Numbered from the stretch's first letter, positions 25,847 to 37,969 are shown. The stretch: DNA of 64,000 nt from Sphagnum compactum (GCA_965153455.1 OZ234496.1:19212304-19276303), one strand, 5' to 3'. Program-made: numbers and translations. The notes: generated by a model from the letters alone, not told the origin.

Positions 25847-25932
25847 TTAGGTGGCAGTTGCAAGAGAGGTAAGTTGTAAGTAGCAGCTTGTGTTTCAACC
25901 TGAAGACCAACAGTTGGCAGATGGTTGGTTGC

Positions 25933-25968
25933 GGCTGGAGTGAACCAGCAGCCACCAATGCACCAGTT
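25933..25968 (+). repeat. Left terminal inverted repeat, copy A
   Basis: 36 bp beginning GGCTGGAGTGAACC and ending GCACCAGTT; pairs with 30375-30410. Confidence 0.85.
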
Positions 25969-26281
25969 CAGGATGAGGCCGTTCAAGCTGTTTTGGGGAT
26001 GAACCAAAACACATCCTCTTCCCCTGCCCAGGGATTTTTCAGCCCCCTTCTCTGCCCCAAAATTTTCCCCTCCTACCTACTTCCCCCCTCCTACCTCCCT
26101 CACCTCATTTCCTGCTCACTCCATCTCCAAAGCTCGGGAGAGCTTCCGAGCTTGAGTAGCACAGAGCTTTGAGGAGACGTAGACACAAGGCTTGAGGAAG
26201 GTGGAGAGCTCAACGTTGAAGAATGTGGAGAGGAGAAAGCAAGAGGAGCGTTTCATCCCAAATGTAGAAGAGAGAGAAGAA

Positions 26282-26990
26282 AGGTAAACTCCCTCCCTTT
26301 TCTGCAATTTTTTTTTCTTTGTGTTTTTTTTTTTTTTCCTTCTGTTTGAGAAGAAGAAGATGCCAAGAGAAAGCGTTTGAAACGAAAGGGCACAAGCAGG
26401 AGGGCAAAAGCAAGAGAGGGTAGAACGGGAGCGTGAAGGTAAGCTCCCTCCCTTCTTTGCATTTTTTTTTCTTCTCTATGGTTTTTTTTTTTCTTTGTGT
26501 TTTTTTTCTTTTCTTTTGCTTGAGAAGAAGAAAATGCAAGGAAAAAGCACTTGAAACAGAAGTGCAAAAGTGGGAAGGCAAAAGCGGGAGCCAAAATGAG
26601 AGGGCAGAATGGGAGCTTAAAGGTAAGCTCCTTCCCTTTTCTGCCTATCTTTTCTTCTCTATGGTTTTTTTTTTTTTGTGTTTTTTTTCTTTTCTTCTGC
26701 TTGAGAAGAAGAAGATGCCAGGAAAAAACACTTGAAATGGAAGTGCAAAAGTGGGAGGGCAAAAGCGAGAGCCAAAAGTGAGAGGGTGAAGCGAGAGCTT
26801 GAAGGTAAATTCCCTCCGTTTTCTGCATATTTTTTCTTCTATATGGTTTTTTTTTTTTCTGCTTGAGAAGAAGAAGATGCCAAGAGAAAGAACTTGAAAC
26901 AGAAGTGCAAAAGTGGGAGGGCAAAAGTGGGAACCAAAAATGAGACGGCAAAGTGCCATCGTCCTCCTTTCTCTTGGTTTTTTTTTTGTT
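26282..26990 (+). repeat. Tandem array of ~155-182 bp exon-like units in Mutator-like copy A
   Basis: Units start with a sequence like aggtaagctccctcccttt at 26282, 26439, 26622 and 26803. Each carries a strong 5' splice-site match (AG|GTAARY), a long pyrimidine tract, then gcttgagaagaagaagatgc and a ~99 bp purine-rich block. In units 3-5 that block stays open in one frame and encodes similar Lys/Glu-rich peptides beginning EEEDARKKHLK or EEENARKKHLKQKCKSG. Unit 2 shifts frame and unit 3 is 98 nt instead of 99. A similar array lies in copy B (complement of about 61200-61800). Whether these were ever exons of a captured gene is inference. Confidence 0.65.
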
Positions 26991-27029
26991 GTTTTCTTGT
27001 GTGTTTTGTTTTCTTTGTGTTTGAGGAAA

Positions 27030-27180
27030 AAGACAACGACAATGTGCCATCATCTTCTTCTATGGTGGTGTTGTAGAAAAGAAGAAGACAATGGCAATGT
27101 GCTGTCGTCTTCTTCTGTGGTGGTGTCCCAGTGAAAAAGGTAATGGCAACTTGTTGTCATCGTTTCTTCTTTGGTGGTGT
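27030..27180 (+). repeat. ~55 bp GAA/TTC-rich tandem repeat
   Basis: Three units share a purine block, gacaatggcaatgtgctgtc or a variant, then cttcttctgtggtggtgt. Each unit is partly self-complementary (gaagaagac...gtcttcttc), so each could form a hairpin. Confidence 0.6.
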
Positions 27181-27216
27181 TAAGGTTTAATTTGGTGGTT
27201 TTTGAGTGTTTATAGG

Positions 27217-27372
27217 GTTCAAGGCACAACAGAGGAAAAGATTGTTGCAAATGCAGTTCAGGTTGAGATGCAACGTTGCCATCTGTACATTGTTCGTCAT
27301 GCAGCAAGGGCTGCAAATGCGGTAGCTTCTTACCGAGCTAAACACAAGATTGTAAATAATGATATGGTTTAG
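27217..27372 (+). pseudogene. 51-codon open segment conserved between the two Mutator-like copies
   Basis: After an AG acceptor-like site (27214-27215) the frame GTT CAA GGC stays open for 51 codons and ends at TAG (27370-27372). The peptide contains VQGTTEEKIVANAVQVE and RHAARAANAVASYRAKHK. The matching segment in copy B (complement of about 60823-60985) keeps the same frame and stop but has one internal stop codon near its start. No known domain was recognised. It may be the last exon of a captured gene or of a lost element gene; function unknown. Confidence 0.4.
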
Positions 27373-28019
27373 GGTTTCCACTTTATATAGTCAGCTAGGT
27401 CTTTTCTATTATAATTTCCATAAGGCCATTTCAAATATGTAATACCCACATGTAGGTCTGTAAATAGTTGTTGGTTTTTTTACATCCATTGCAATACCTG
27501 CATATAATTCTTATAAATAGTTGTTGATTTTTTTTACATCCATTGTAATATTCGCATATAAGTCTAGTAGTTGATTTTTTTAACATCCATTATAGTACCC
27601 GCATATAGGTCCATAAGTAGTTGTTGATTTTTAACATTTTTTGCCATATTTACATATAGGTTCCATTGTAATATTTATGGGACTCATATGACAGAATAAT
27701 ATAGTCTAAGTATTAACAAATAATGTCATAATTAAGGAATTATTAAAAAATTATTTTAGATAATGTAAATGATTGATTATCATATTTAAACAATCATTAT
27801 TTCTTAATATTAATTAACTGATTATTTAGTTGAACCTAAATTATTTAGATAATTAAAATTTAGATCTAAAAATCAAATAAGTAATTTGATATTTAATTTA
27901 TTATCTTAATTAGATTTTTTATGTTGATAAGTTATTCAAATCATTATTTTAGACAATTATTCAAGATAACTAATTGTCATAAAATTAATTTAAGTATATA
28001 AAGAAACATATTTTGAGTA

Positions 28020-28310
28020 CCCAAACCACTTATTTTGAAGTGACCTTACATGTGGGTATTGCATTTAGGGTTGATTATTCTCCTAAGGTTGTTTAAATCA
28101 CCTATGCATTATTTCAAAATGAACTTGCATGTCGGTATTGCATAAAGCTTTAGTTTTCATTGAAAGGCCACCAAAACTACATACTAATTATTTTGAAATG
28201 ACCCTACATGTGGGTATTGCATTTAGGGTTGGGTCTACACCTCAAGTTTACCTAAATCACCTAAGGGTTATATCAAAATGAATTTGAATATGGATATTGC
28301 ATTTAGGGAA
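28020..28310. repeat. Direct repeats of ~80 bp inside copy A
   Basis: Blocks like acatgtgggtattgcattta recur at about 28049, 28127, 28206 and 28288 in an AT-rich setting, and a related 65 bp series with acatccattgtaatat lies at 27450-27660. The same blocks occur inverted in copy B. Confidence 0.6.
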
Positions 28311-29514
28311 ACGTCAAAAAAAGTATATATTTTACCATTTGGTAATATTTCCAAGTTAAGTTCTTTCACTTTACTTTAAAAATATAAAATGACATTGCAT
28401 TATTTTACATATGTTTAAGCCCTAAAAATTCCCGCCCAAAATGCACCCTAGATTTATTTTAATCATTATAGACTTGTAAAAAAAATATTAATTAATTTAT
28501 ATGTCTTAAACTCTAAACCTAAACCATAGTTTTAACATTAAGTAGTAAATTTTACATTAAACCCTAACCCTTTGTATCATCAATGTGACCAATTTTGCAT
28601 TATGTTCATTTTTATATATCTTAAATCATACTATATGTGAATAAATAATTTTGAAAACATGAATTTCATGATGTATTGATGGGGAATCAAATATTTAAAA
28701 AATAATTTTATGTTTCATGGTTAATGAATTATCATAATATGATTATTGCATTTAAACAGAAGTGGGTTAATAAATATTGAACTTTAACAACTATGGAACA
28801 TATGGAAACAAAGGAGATTCATAATTATGTTATAGATCTAAATAAATGATAAAATAAATGATATTTTTCCATAAGCATTATTACAACTCTAACTATACAA
28901 ACCCTAACAAAAAAAGTCTTAATGATATATGCCCTAAACCCAAAAAACTATACAAACTATACAAATTATAATGCAAAAAAATTTGTTTTCAAAAAACAGA
29001 AGAAAAAATTTAAAAATCAAAATTTAAAGCTTTTAAACTACAAAGATTTACTAATCGCAAAAAAACCTTAATCTTAAAAAACAATCAAATAAATTTTGTA
29101 AAAAACCAAAAGAAAATATATGTCTTTTACCTTTGTGTGATCTCTCCAAACTAATTTTTTTCGCTCTTTTTGAAAAAGATATAAAATGAAATTGTATTAC
29201 TTCACATATGTCTAAACCCTAAAATTTAGCCTAGTTTAAGTTAATTACTATAGATTTGTGAAAAACTTGCTAACTAATTTATGTGTCCCAACTTTAAACC
29301 TAAACCGTAATCTGATAGTACATACTTATAATAATTACATAAAAAGATGTATTTTAATATCCATTCAATAAATTAGGTAAATTTTTTTAGTAAATATGAA
29401 TTAACTATATCAAAATGGCTGCATTCATGACATTGTTTCCACTATAAATTGTTTGTAATACCTACATATGGGGACCTATGTTCATTATCCATGCTAGGGT
29501 GAACCTTAATAACT

Positions 29515-30160
29515 TGATAGGTAGGATTAGGGGGCTAAGGGGGTGGGAAAAGTGAATAGGTAATTAGTTAGGTATTTGGCTATGTAAAAAACATAAGTAA
29601 GTAGGTGAACATAGTGGTAGGTAGGTTGGTGGGTGCATAGGTAGGTAAGCAAATATATAAGTAGGTAGTTGGGTTAGTAGGCAAGTTAATAAATAGAAAG
29701 GCAATTCAAAGAACAAGATAGATAGGTTACTAGAATAGGTAGGTAAGTAGGTATATAGGTAGGTAGTTGGGTTAGTAAACAAGTTTGTAAGTAGAAAGGA
29801 GGTTCAAAGAACAAGGTAGATAGGTTACTAAAGTAGGTAGGCATGTAGGTAAATAAAAGTTAGTATGTAGGAAGAAAGTTACACTAACAAGGTAGCTAGG
29901 TAGATAAGTAAATTAGTACATAGGAAACAGGTTACCTTATCAAAGTGACTAGGTTTGTAGAGTATTTATGTCAATAGAGTGATTGTGTATATAGGATTGC
30001 TAAATAGTAATGTAGTTAGGTCAATAGGGTAGGTAGTTAGTACAATGATTAGGTCAGTAAGGTATGTAGTTAACAAGGTAGCTAGGTTAATAAAATAAAT
30101 AGTTAGTATAGTAGTTAGGTCAGTAGGATAACTAGTTATTAAGGTAACTATGTCATTAGG
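29515..30160. repeat. TAGG-rich minisatellite in copy A
   Basis: Long run of taggtaggt-type words with a higher-order unit that includes gtagaaaggaggttcaaag. The complementary CTAC-rich tract in copy B is at about 56690-57290. Confidence 0.8.
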
Positions 30161-30374
30161 GGATAATTAGTAAGGTACCAAGGTTGGTACAATATTTATG
30201 AGTGTAGGAAGGCAAGCAGGGTAACTATGTGTGAGGTCAGGTCCATGAAAAAACAACAAAGAACAAACAAAAAAAAAGAAAGTACAATGGTCAGCAGCAA
30301 AAAGAAATGGACTGTGATGAACCCCATCTGACGCCAAATGAAAAAACGCAGCCCATCCAGTGGACAGAACGGCC

Positions 30375-30410
30375 AACTGGTGCATTGGTGGCTGCTGGTT
30401 CACTCTGGTC
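30375..30410 (-). repeat. Right terminal inverted repeat, copy A
   Basis: Reverse complement begins GACCAGAGTGAACC and ends GCACCAGTT; pairs with 25933-25968. Confidence 0.85.
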
Positions 30411-31138
30411 GTTGGTTGCCTCTATTGAAAGCAGCTTTTGTTGTTGTAATTTTTGATATAACCAAAACTCTTCTTCAGTTTGCATAGCCTAGTTGTGATG
30501 GCATCCAAACTTCTGTTGTGAATCTCTTCTTCATTATTGTTTTATGCCCCGGAGTAAGTAGCCTTTTTGCTATTCTGTGCACACCGTACACACCCTTGTC
30601 AATGTTTGGTTCTATCAGTACGCCACCATGTCCAAGCCCTAGGTAGCCTAGGGTCATTTTGTCCAGGGCCCATCCATAAAATTTTGTGAAAACAATGATT
30701 CCAGTCTAGGCAATATTGTTCTTTGGAAAGCCCACAGTGAAAACAGAAAGCCTGTAGTGAAAACTGAATGCCCCCTTGTTGTACAACAAAAAGGGAGCTG
30801 AAAATACAAAGGAAAAATCCAGGCAGTGCTTTGCGAAATTCTAGCAGAGTTGGAAAGTGCCTAGAGCAATTTTTGGCCTTTTTTTTCCTTTTTCAGTATT
30901 CAAAGGGGCCAATCCCATATGCACATGAAACGACTCCCAAGCAAAGCAAAGCACAAGAACATTTTATTTATGACATGTTCAGAAAATGTTCTTGTGTTTT
31001 ACACAAAAGAGCTTTTTGTTTTTTGAAACTTTCCTATCCCTTGGATACCATCATGCACAAGAATTCTTTAAAAAATGTGTTACAAGAGGCAATGGCCTTG
31101 CAGCAGGGCCAAGGATGAGCCCCTTATTTCAGATGCCT

Positions 31139-31276
31139 CAGGGCATTACCTCCAACATAATGTCCCACTCTCTGAAGGTTGCATCGATTTTTAGGCCGCA
31201 TAAAGCCCACCCACAAGACCATTACCAAAATCAGACTTAAACCCTAAACCCTAAACCCTAATTTGGTAATGCCCTG
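31139..31276. promoter_or_regulatory. Upstream region of the lysine-pathway gene: three telo-boxes inside inverted repeats
   Basis: Three overlapping AAACCCTAA telo-boxes lie at 31239-31261, about 240 bp before the proposed ATG. Telo-boxes are known plant promoter motifs of growth and translation-related genes. They are bracketed by an inverted repeat (cattaccaaa / tttggtaatg), and a 12-bp inverted repeat cagggcattacc (31139-31150) / ggtaatgccctg (31265-31276) brackets the wider segment. A GA-rich tract at about 31458-31480 lies in the likely 5' UTR. Confidence 0.45.
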
Positions 31277-31501
31277 ACAATGGGACTTACCTTACGCTTA
31301 CACTTTTCAAGCCCCCCTGAAAAAATGTGTGTGGGTGATACATGGATGAATGGATGGCAGACGAACTATTCATCCAGTCCCGTCTCCGCCGCCTTGTCTT
31401 ACACACTCGTGGCGCGACACTGGGAGTGGTTGCTGCAGTGGAGGGAGAAGGGACGGGGGACTGAGAGAGAGAGAGAGGGTGGGGGCGGGGGTGAGGGCAA
31501 G

Positions 31502-33520
31502 ATGGCAGCAGCGGAAGCTGTGGGGTTTCTTCCCACCATGAATGTCATCTCTTCTGGTCATGCTTGTTGCAAAGGAGGCGATTCAAGCATGAGTTTCGGA
31601 TATTCCAGTCTGTTCGGGAGCGGGAGCTACTCATCCGGCAAAGTAAGTTGCAGCGGTCATAATATCAATGGCAAGTGTGGAAGGAGGCCAAGGAGAAGCG
31701 CGGTGGTAAGGGCAGAACTCATGCAAGCATCGCGTCCTATGCGTAGCTTTGAGAACAGAACCAGGTTTCTCTCTCTCTGTCTCTCTCTCTGGAGTTCCAT
31801 TCGTGCCTGCCTGGCCCATGGTTATGAAGGAAGGTAGAATCAAGTAAATAATTTTGACCTAAGGAGCCCAAGCTGTAGCTGTGTTACGTAGAACGGGACA
31901 GAGTACTCAAATATATCATCTAAATATGTTTGCGTGGTTTGTTTGTAGCACTCCCGTTGAAGAAGTGAAGAAACTGACCCTGATAACGGCAATCAAGACA
32001 CCTTATCTGGAAGATGGACGCTTTGATCTCCCGGCCTTCGACAGACTTACAAATCTACAGATACAAAACGGAGTGGAGGGCATAATTGTGGGGGGCACCA
32101 CAGGAGAAGGTCAGCTTATGAATTGGACCGATCACATTATGCTGATAGGCCATGCCTGCGTCTGCTTCGGTGACAAAATCAAGGTGATTGGTAAGCATTC
32201 TTGCAAATGTGTGTCCTATTTGTTTCCATTGACTTGTGCTCTGTTTGTAAATCCAGTGAAGAACTGTTTGAGACTTCCTTCCTTTTTGACTTCGAATGTG
32301 GAACCCTGTACCTCATGAAGCTGCTTCTCTGGAGGTTGTATCTTTTTGTGTAGTGAGGTTCACAGTGTGGTCTTCTGAATGGATACTGCTGGAAAAAGTA
32401 GCAGGTGGGAGACTGTAGAACAGCTGCTGCAAATTTGTGATGGAAGTATCTGCTATCCTTGCTTTTTTACCTTGTGGGCAACTTTCAGTAGGGCCAGTAT
32501 GGTAGCACTATGGGTCTTGCAGATATGAAAGCCAAGAGTGACTGGGACTTCACAATGTCCCTTATGTACCATACTTGGCATCTTGATGGTAATATGATGT
32601 CAAGCAACATTGTCTCCAATGTCTCTTTTCAGAAATCTCCTAACATTCTATGACTTTGGTTGTTACAGGGAATGTTGGCAGCAATGCAACATGGGAGGCA
32701 GTATATGCTACAGAGCAGGGTTTTGCTGTTGGGATGGCTGCAGCTCTTCACATCAACCCCTACTATGGGAAAACTTCGAGTGCAGGTGTTCTGGCACATT
32801 TTAACAGTGTCTTGGATATGGGACCCACAGTGATATACAATGTGCCTGGGCGAACAGGCCAGGATATCTCCCCTGCAATCATTGAGAAAATTGCAGGCCA
32901 CTGTAATTTTGCAGGAGTGAAGGAATGCATGGGAAATCAGCGGGTGGAGTCTTATACCAAGCAGGGAATTACTATATGGAGTGGAAATGACGATGAATGC
33001 CATGATGCCAGGTAGGTCAGGTTCTTGACAGACTAGTCAGAGAACAGTGAAGAGATAGTATTTACTCATGAACACAATGATAAATGTCTCATGTTTTCAT
33101 TTTGATTCATGGGTGAAGGACCCTCACATTCTAGTATTGGGGGCTCTTGGATCTAACATGTTCCAAGCACACTACAGGTGGGATTATGGAGCACAAGGGG
33201 TGATATCAGTCGTGAGTAATCTGGTACCAGGTCTCATGCACCAGCTACTATTGGAAGGCCGAGATCCAAAGCTGAATGCCAAGCTCCAGCCATTGATCAA
33301 ATGGCTTTTTATGGAGCCCAATCCAATAGGCCTGAACACTGCACTATCCCAGCTGGGTTTGATTCAACCTGTATTCCGTCTTCCATATGTACCTCTTGGT
33401 ATTGAACAGCGACAGCAATTTGTCCAGATTGTGGAAGATATTGGTCGTCAACATTTTGTAGGTGACAAGGACGTGCAGGTTTTGGAGGATGATGATTTTC
33501 TGCTCTTACATCGCTACTGA
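31502..33520 (+). CDS. dapA: 4-hydroxy-tetrahydrodipicolinate synthase (dihydrodipicolinate synthase), plastid (4 exons, 396 aa)
   Basis: First committed step of lysine synthesis: condenses pyruvate with aspartate semialdehyde, in plants inside plastids and feedback-inhibited by lysine. Exons 31502-31764, 31949-32190, 32669-33011 and 33178-33520, all GT-AG with matching phases. Residues 1 to about 88 are Ser/Gly/Arg-rich without a conserved domain and look like a plastid transit peptide. The barrel follows: [15 protein letters not shown] (T138, T139), PYYG (Y201), [11 protein letters not shown] (Y225, R230), and the Schiff-base Lys K253 in GVKECMGN. The C-terminus ends in the plant-typical [17 protein letters not shown] Trp (W177) stands where many plant enzymes have Arg, in the NSTREA region near the allosteric site; the effect is unknown. 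The Met at 31502 was chosen because upstream in-frame Mets would add a long stretch through the GA-rich leader. Confidence 0.94.
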
Positions 33521-34740
33521 ATGCAATTGTACTCAGCTGGTTTTGTCCAGTTTGGGAAAAACCCTGGGCATTGCAGTGCCTTTCTCCTTAGGTTTCTGCA
33601 ATCACCTGGATGCAAATCAATTTTGTTATCGAACATTACAGCTCATGATGCCAGTCAAATCAGGATCTCTCTATGGTAGAAGAACTTGAAATTGGTGCAG
33701 AGGATGTATGCAATCCAACAATGGCACAACTGACTGTACAAAAAGACATGCGAAGAGAGGTCATCAACACACCTGAGTGTGTAAACTGCACTCCGAAGAG
33801 AGAAAATATAAGCAGTCTTCATTTGAAGCTCAGCTGATCAGTGGAGTGTGCTGGTCGAATGTATTGTTAGCAGTTCAATGGTGCATGTTTTATGAATGGG
33901 TGAGAAGGGGTTAAGTCAGACGAACATTTCACTCTTGTAATGACACATGAAAGAGAACAGCTATGTTTATTAAAAGTTTAAGCCTCATTGAATGTATTCC
34001 AAACATAAAGCCCTGCTGAAACTTTCGGTGCTATGGAGGAGGATCTGTTATAAATCGTAACATCACCTCTCTGCAAACTTTCGTTTTGATGATGACACCT
34101 CACATTGGAAGCAGGCCCTTATGTTTAGGAATGCAGAAAATGAAGTACTTTGGCAGGGCTTTACATGAGGTAATGCCCTCAGATAGGGGCATTGTTAGAG
34201 TTTGGGCTGTGTGTGGCTCCTACTTCAAGTACCCTGGCCACAGGCCTTTCCCTATGCAAAAGGTATGGAGGTATGGAGCCAGACTTTCTTAGCCTTTGGA
34301 GACAATATCAGAGCTGGTTATATAGCTTAAAGTACCACCCTGATGGCCACTAGTTATTAGGAGCCATTTCCAATAACTGACCAACACTGGTCAAGACTTC
34401 TTAGATGGCAAGTTCCCTTTTTATGACAAAAATCACTTTTGTGAAAAGCAGATTCAATCCTCTCAGCTGTTTTCATATGAAGATCATTACATGAAGAGAG
34501 TAACATGAGGTAGTGAGGATTCAGCATCAGTTGATTAAATCCCCCTATCTTGGATGTTACACAACCATCCTTAACTAAGCAAATTCCAGGTCATGGAATT
34601 GAACATTTGTCTTTAGATAGCAAGATTGGCCATTCATTGATGCGTTAAGTGTTTATATCACCGGTCTGGGTAGAAATTTTCTATGAACCAGCTATGAACA
34701 CCGATTCATCCATGTGTGTGTTGTCATTGATAATGCTTTA
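33521..34740. other. 3' flank and intergenic DNA, no gene seen
   Basis: Follows the dihydrodipicolinate synthase stop codon. Probable 3' UTR, then AT-rich DNA. A motif ggtaatgccctcag near 34171 recalls the inverted repeat upstream of the same gene. No coding signal was recognised. Confidence 0.5.
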
Positions 34741-37338
34741 GAAAACTAAGAATGTAAGAATATAAAAAAACCATTGAGAAATATTGTGTTAATATTCTAA
34801 TTGGTGAAATTAAACCATTATTGTGTAAAAGTTGTTATTCATTTTTCAATAAAATAAAACTCCAAAGCTTTTAACCCCAAAAAATATTAAATTGAATGAA
34901 CCCCATAGACTCTGTAAAAATAAATAAAAAATTAGAAGAACGATTGTTATTGCTGAACGTTTGGCCTTTGTTCAAAGTTGGCAACTCCAAGGTTATGACC
35001 AATATAGAATAAAAAGAAATATTATAAATGTTATAACAAATGTAAATTTCACCCAATCAATTTTATTTCGTCTTCCACACGGTGAAACAACTATTTGGTC
35101 ATCTTAAAAAAGACGAATGGAATACGAATTGCCAATATATTTGAGAAGTAATGTATGTCCAAACCTTATTATGACAACTTTGCATGATCTCCTCAACACA
35201 TTGTTATATAAAGATTATGATATATCAATCCATCCACAATGGCTTGATATGTTCACATTGTTTTGTAAAACCCATTCTATTAACTTTTCTTGTGAAACAC
35301 ATGATGTGTCATATGATAACAACAATGAAGACGGATTTGAAAATGAACAAAAAGATATATCAACACAAACTATGGTGCAAAACATATTTTTTTTGAACAA
35401 ATTTATGATTACTTTTAAAATGTTATGATTGTGCACCAAGTGAAGATTTCAAATTGTTGAGTCTTTTCTAAAACATTCACTGTGAAGAATTAAACTTTCC
35501 AACGTTTTATGGTTGACCTCATAGCAACCAAGGAATTAAATGTCATATCAAACAATTTTTCATTGGGACTCTTGCATAAAAACAATGACTCTGTCACACA
35601 CATACCAACCTTGTTTTTGAAGCTATAACAATATGTATCCATTGTGTTGTATCATCATCTTGGATTCAAATACATAAAGGAAAATTGAACTTGGATGTCA
35701 ACTTCAAGCACATGAAGTCATTAATAAACCAAACCGAAATCTATATTATATTACATTTAGATTTAAGATACATGGATCTTTCATGAAAAAATATTTCACC
35801 TAATTATTTAAGTCAAATTAAAAATACTATATTTGCAATGATATGTCAACTAGGCCCCCCAACAATTTTTATTACATTCATTAGTGCAAAGAGTAAATGG
35901 CTTCCTTTGCTACAATGCTCATATGGTTTTAATAGTTAAAAACTTGAATTTGGCATGCCATTTGATAAATTGGAAACAAAGCACATTGTGGATTTTATGT
36001 GATTTGATCTTATTACATGTGCTCGTTACTATGACCATCACATGAAAGGTTTTTGAAAATTGTGAATGAAAAATATTACGATTTTTGAACTTTTATTGTT
36101 TTTTTCTTTGTTACAAAATCTCAAAACCTTGGAAATGAACATATCATGGACTTTTATGGGTTGCAAATGCACCAACATATGGTTTGGACTCTAATAAAAT
36201 AATTAGAAGTTTTGTGGATAAGTATAGTACATGTGATAATGATAAAATGAACACCAAATCTCCGTGAAACTCAAAGACATGATTATAAAAAAAACTTGTA
36301 GAAAGAAAAATCAAGCTATCTGTTGTTTTAATTTTCCATGGCCCCTTATGGAAAAAACACAACTCTAGAACCAATACCACTTGAGAAGTTATACCTTTTG
36401 AAAAAACGCAATGTAAGTGAAATCAACAACAATGTTTTTGATAAGCTTAATAATATGGACCTATAAACAACATCGACTATGCCATTTAATACATTCTTAT
36501 AATCAATTTCCATAGATAAGGATACGTACATAAATGCATTAAAAATGAGATTAAAAAAACTAACAATCTGTTTACGAGATTTCGTAAAGCCATATGAACA
36601 AATTCATTTGGTATTCATGTTGGGAATCTTTAGCAAACAAATACAAATGTTCAATCCATATTTGACCTTTATGTTGTAGTTAATTATTGTACGTTTATTT
36701 CAAAAAATTTGATAAAACCATTACAAAACTATTAAAAGTCATAAGTATTAATGTAATGAAAATAAAATTGAAGCAAATACTCACATTTGAAAAATGGGGA
36801 ACATTTTTCTTAATGTTCAACAAATGTTATCACAATTAGTTGCATACATAATATTGTTTATTCCATTATACCATGCATTTAAAACATTTAAATTTATCAA
36901 CACATCTCTATTACATTTGTATTAAAGGATGTCAAATCATTGAAATCACTACTTTCCAACTCTACAAATATTATGTGTCCATCAATCATTGATAAATACA
37001 TATAAAGGCCTAATTCATTATCTAATTTTATCTCCTATTGATTTTTTTTGCAAATCATGATATGGTAAATGTTAACAAAAAAAGGTATAGGTCTCATATA
37101 ATCCTTTATGTTCCCTACAATGAACATCGTGACATAAATTTGTTTTTATAGAGAACAATTATTATTATTAATTCTTTTTTTTATAATCAAAATGTTATTG
37201 AAGGCCCCATTCTACATGACATAATGCATACAACATGCATGAAAAAAAACTAGTTTAGTGCAAAAATAATAATATTGTTTTTGTAATGATAAAACACATA
37301 CAATGACTTAGGCAAATATAGAACCATAAGTTGAAGAA

Positions 37339-37969
37339 TTGGCAACAAAAAATGAGACCAACATATGGATGAATAAATTTCTTGATGCAAATGTTCATTC
37401 TCTACCCCAAGAAATCACTAATTGTGTTGGGGTTGAACCATATAACATCAACACTAAGTATGTTATTACACCACATATAGATATGTCCACCATTCCCAAC
37501 TCAAATAATGTTGATGCACAAAATCAAATTTTGCCTACCCATGAATTTTTTTCATTGTTTCAAAAAACGAATAATGAATGTGATCTTATATTTGATGATG
37601 TTATTGTTAGGAAAAAACAAAATCCAAATGAACCACTTCACTTATTCCTTATTAGAGGTGTTGGTACATGTAAAACTTTCACATTAATGCTTTTGATTCA
37701 AGGTCTATTATATTTTTACAACAAACATCCTCAATTAGATCCATCTAAAAAAAACATTACTCATGACATACATTGGAAAAGTAACATTTAACATTGATGG
37801 AATTGTAGTTCATTCAAGTATTTATATTCCTTTTAATTGTATCAATTTGTCATTTTTAAATCCACTTCGGTTATATAATTTGATGAAGAAATATGACCAA
37901 TTATGGTTGATGGTGTTGGATGAAATCTTTTTGATAGGCAAAAGGATATTAAAATTCATTGACCTTTGA
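37339..37969 (+). pseudogene. PIF1-like helicase fragment of the rolling-circle element
   Basis: Two overlapping frames, 37339-37791 and 37763-37969, together cover the helicase N-terminal half. The first holds the P-loop and the segment PLHLFLIRGVG. The second continues KVTFNIDGIVVHSS through the Walker B DE. The shift between them and the stop after FIDL show it is not functional. The canonical Walker A GGAGTGKT has become RGVGTCKT. Confidence 0.85.

Larger units (their letters stand above)
21401..25923. other. Gene-free intergenic stretch with repeats
   Basis: No reading frame with family-like motifs or splice structure was found on either strand. It contains a Mutator-like terminus relic (21915-21939), a CTAC-rich tract around 22015-22130, a block at 22141-22206 that recurs at 55527-55596, tandem repeats at 24540-24640 and 25432-25620, and a GA microsatellite. 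Confidence 0.55.
25924..30419. mobile_element. Mutator-like element, copy A, with 9-bp target duplication
   Basis: The element spans 25933-30410. Its 36 bp ends (25933-25968 and 30375-30410) are inverted repeats sharing gtgaaccagcagccaccaat and gcaccagtt, and differ only in the outermost bases. The 9-mer GTTGGTTGC flanks it directly on both sides (25924-25932 and 30411-30419). A 9-bp duplication is the hallmark of Mutator-like insertion. No transposase is recognisable, so it is probably non-autonomous. From left to right it holds a tandem exon-like array, short GAA-rich repeats, a small open frame, AT-rich DNA with direct repeats, and a TAGG minisatellite. Copy B (56478-62098) is the same family in opposite orientation. 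Confidence 0.8.

Noticed and set aside
26253-27053. Long minus-strand open frame (about 266 codons) in the Mutator-like copy
   Set aside because: It reads across the T-rich/GAA-rich tandem array and gives repeated Lys- and Phe-rich low-complexity peptide; it is explained by the repeat, and the more consistent reading is on the plus strand.
28020-28310. Spaced repeats resembling a CRISPR array
   Set aside because: The repeats are imperfect and part of a eukaryotic transposon, and the spacers are themselves related.
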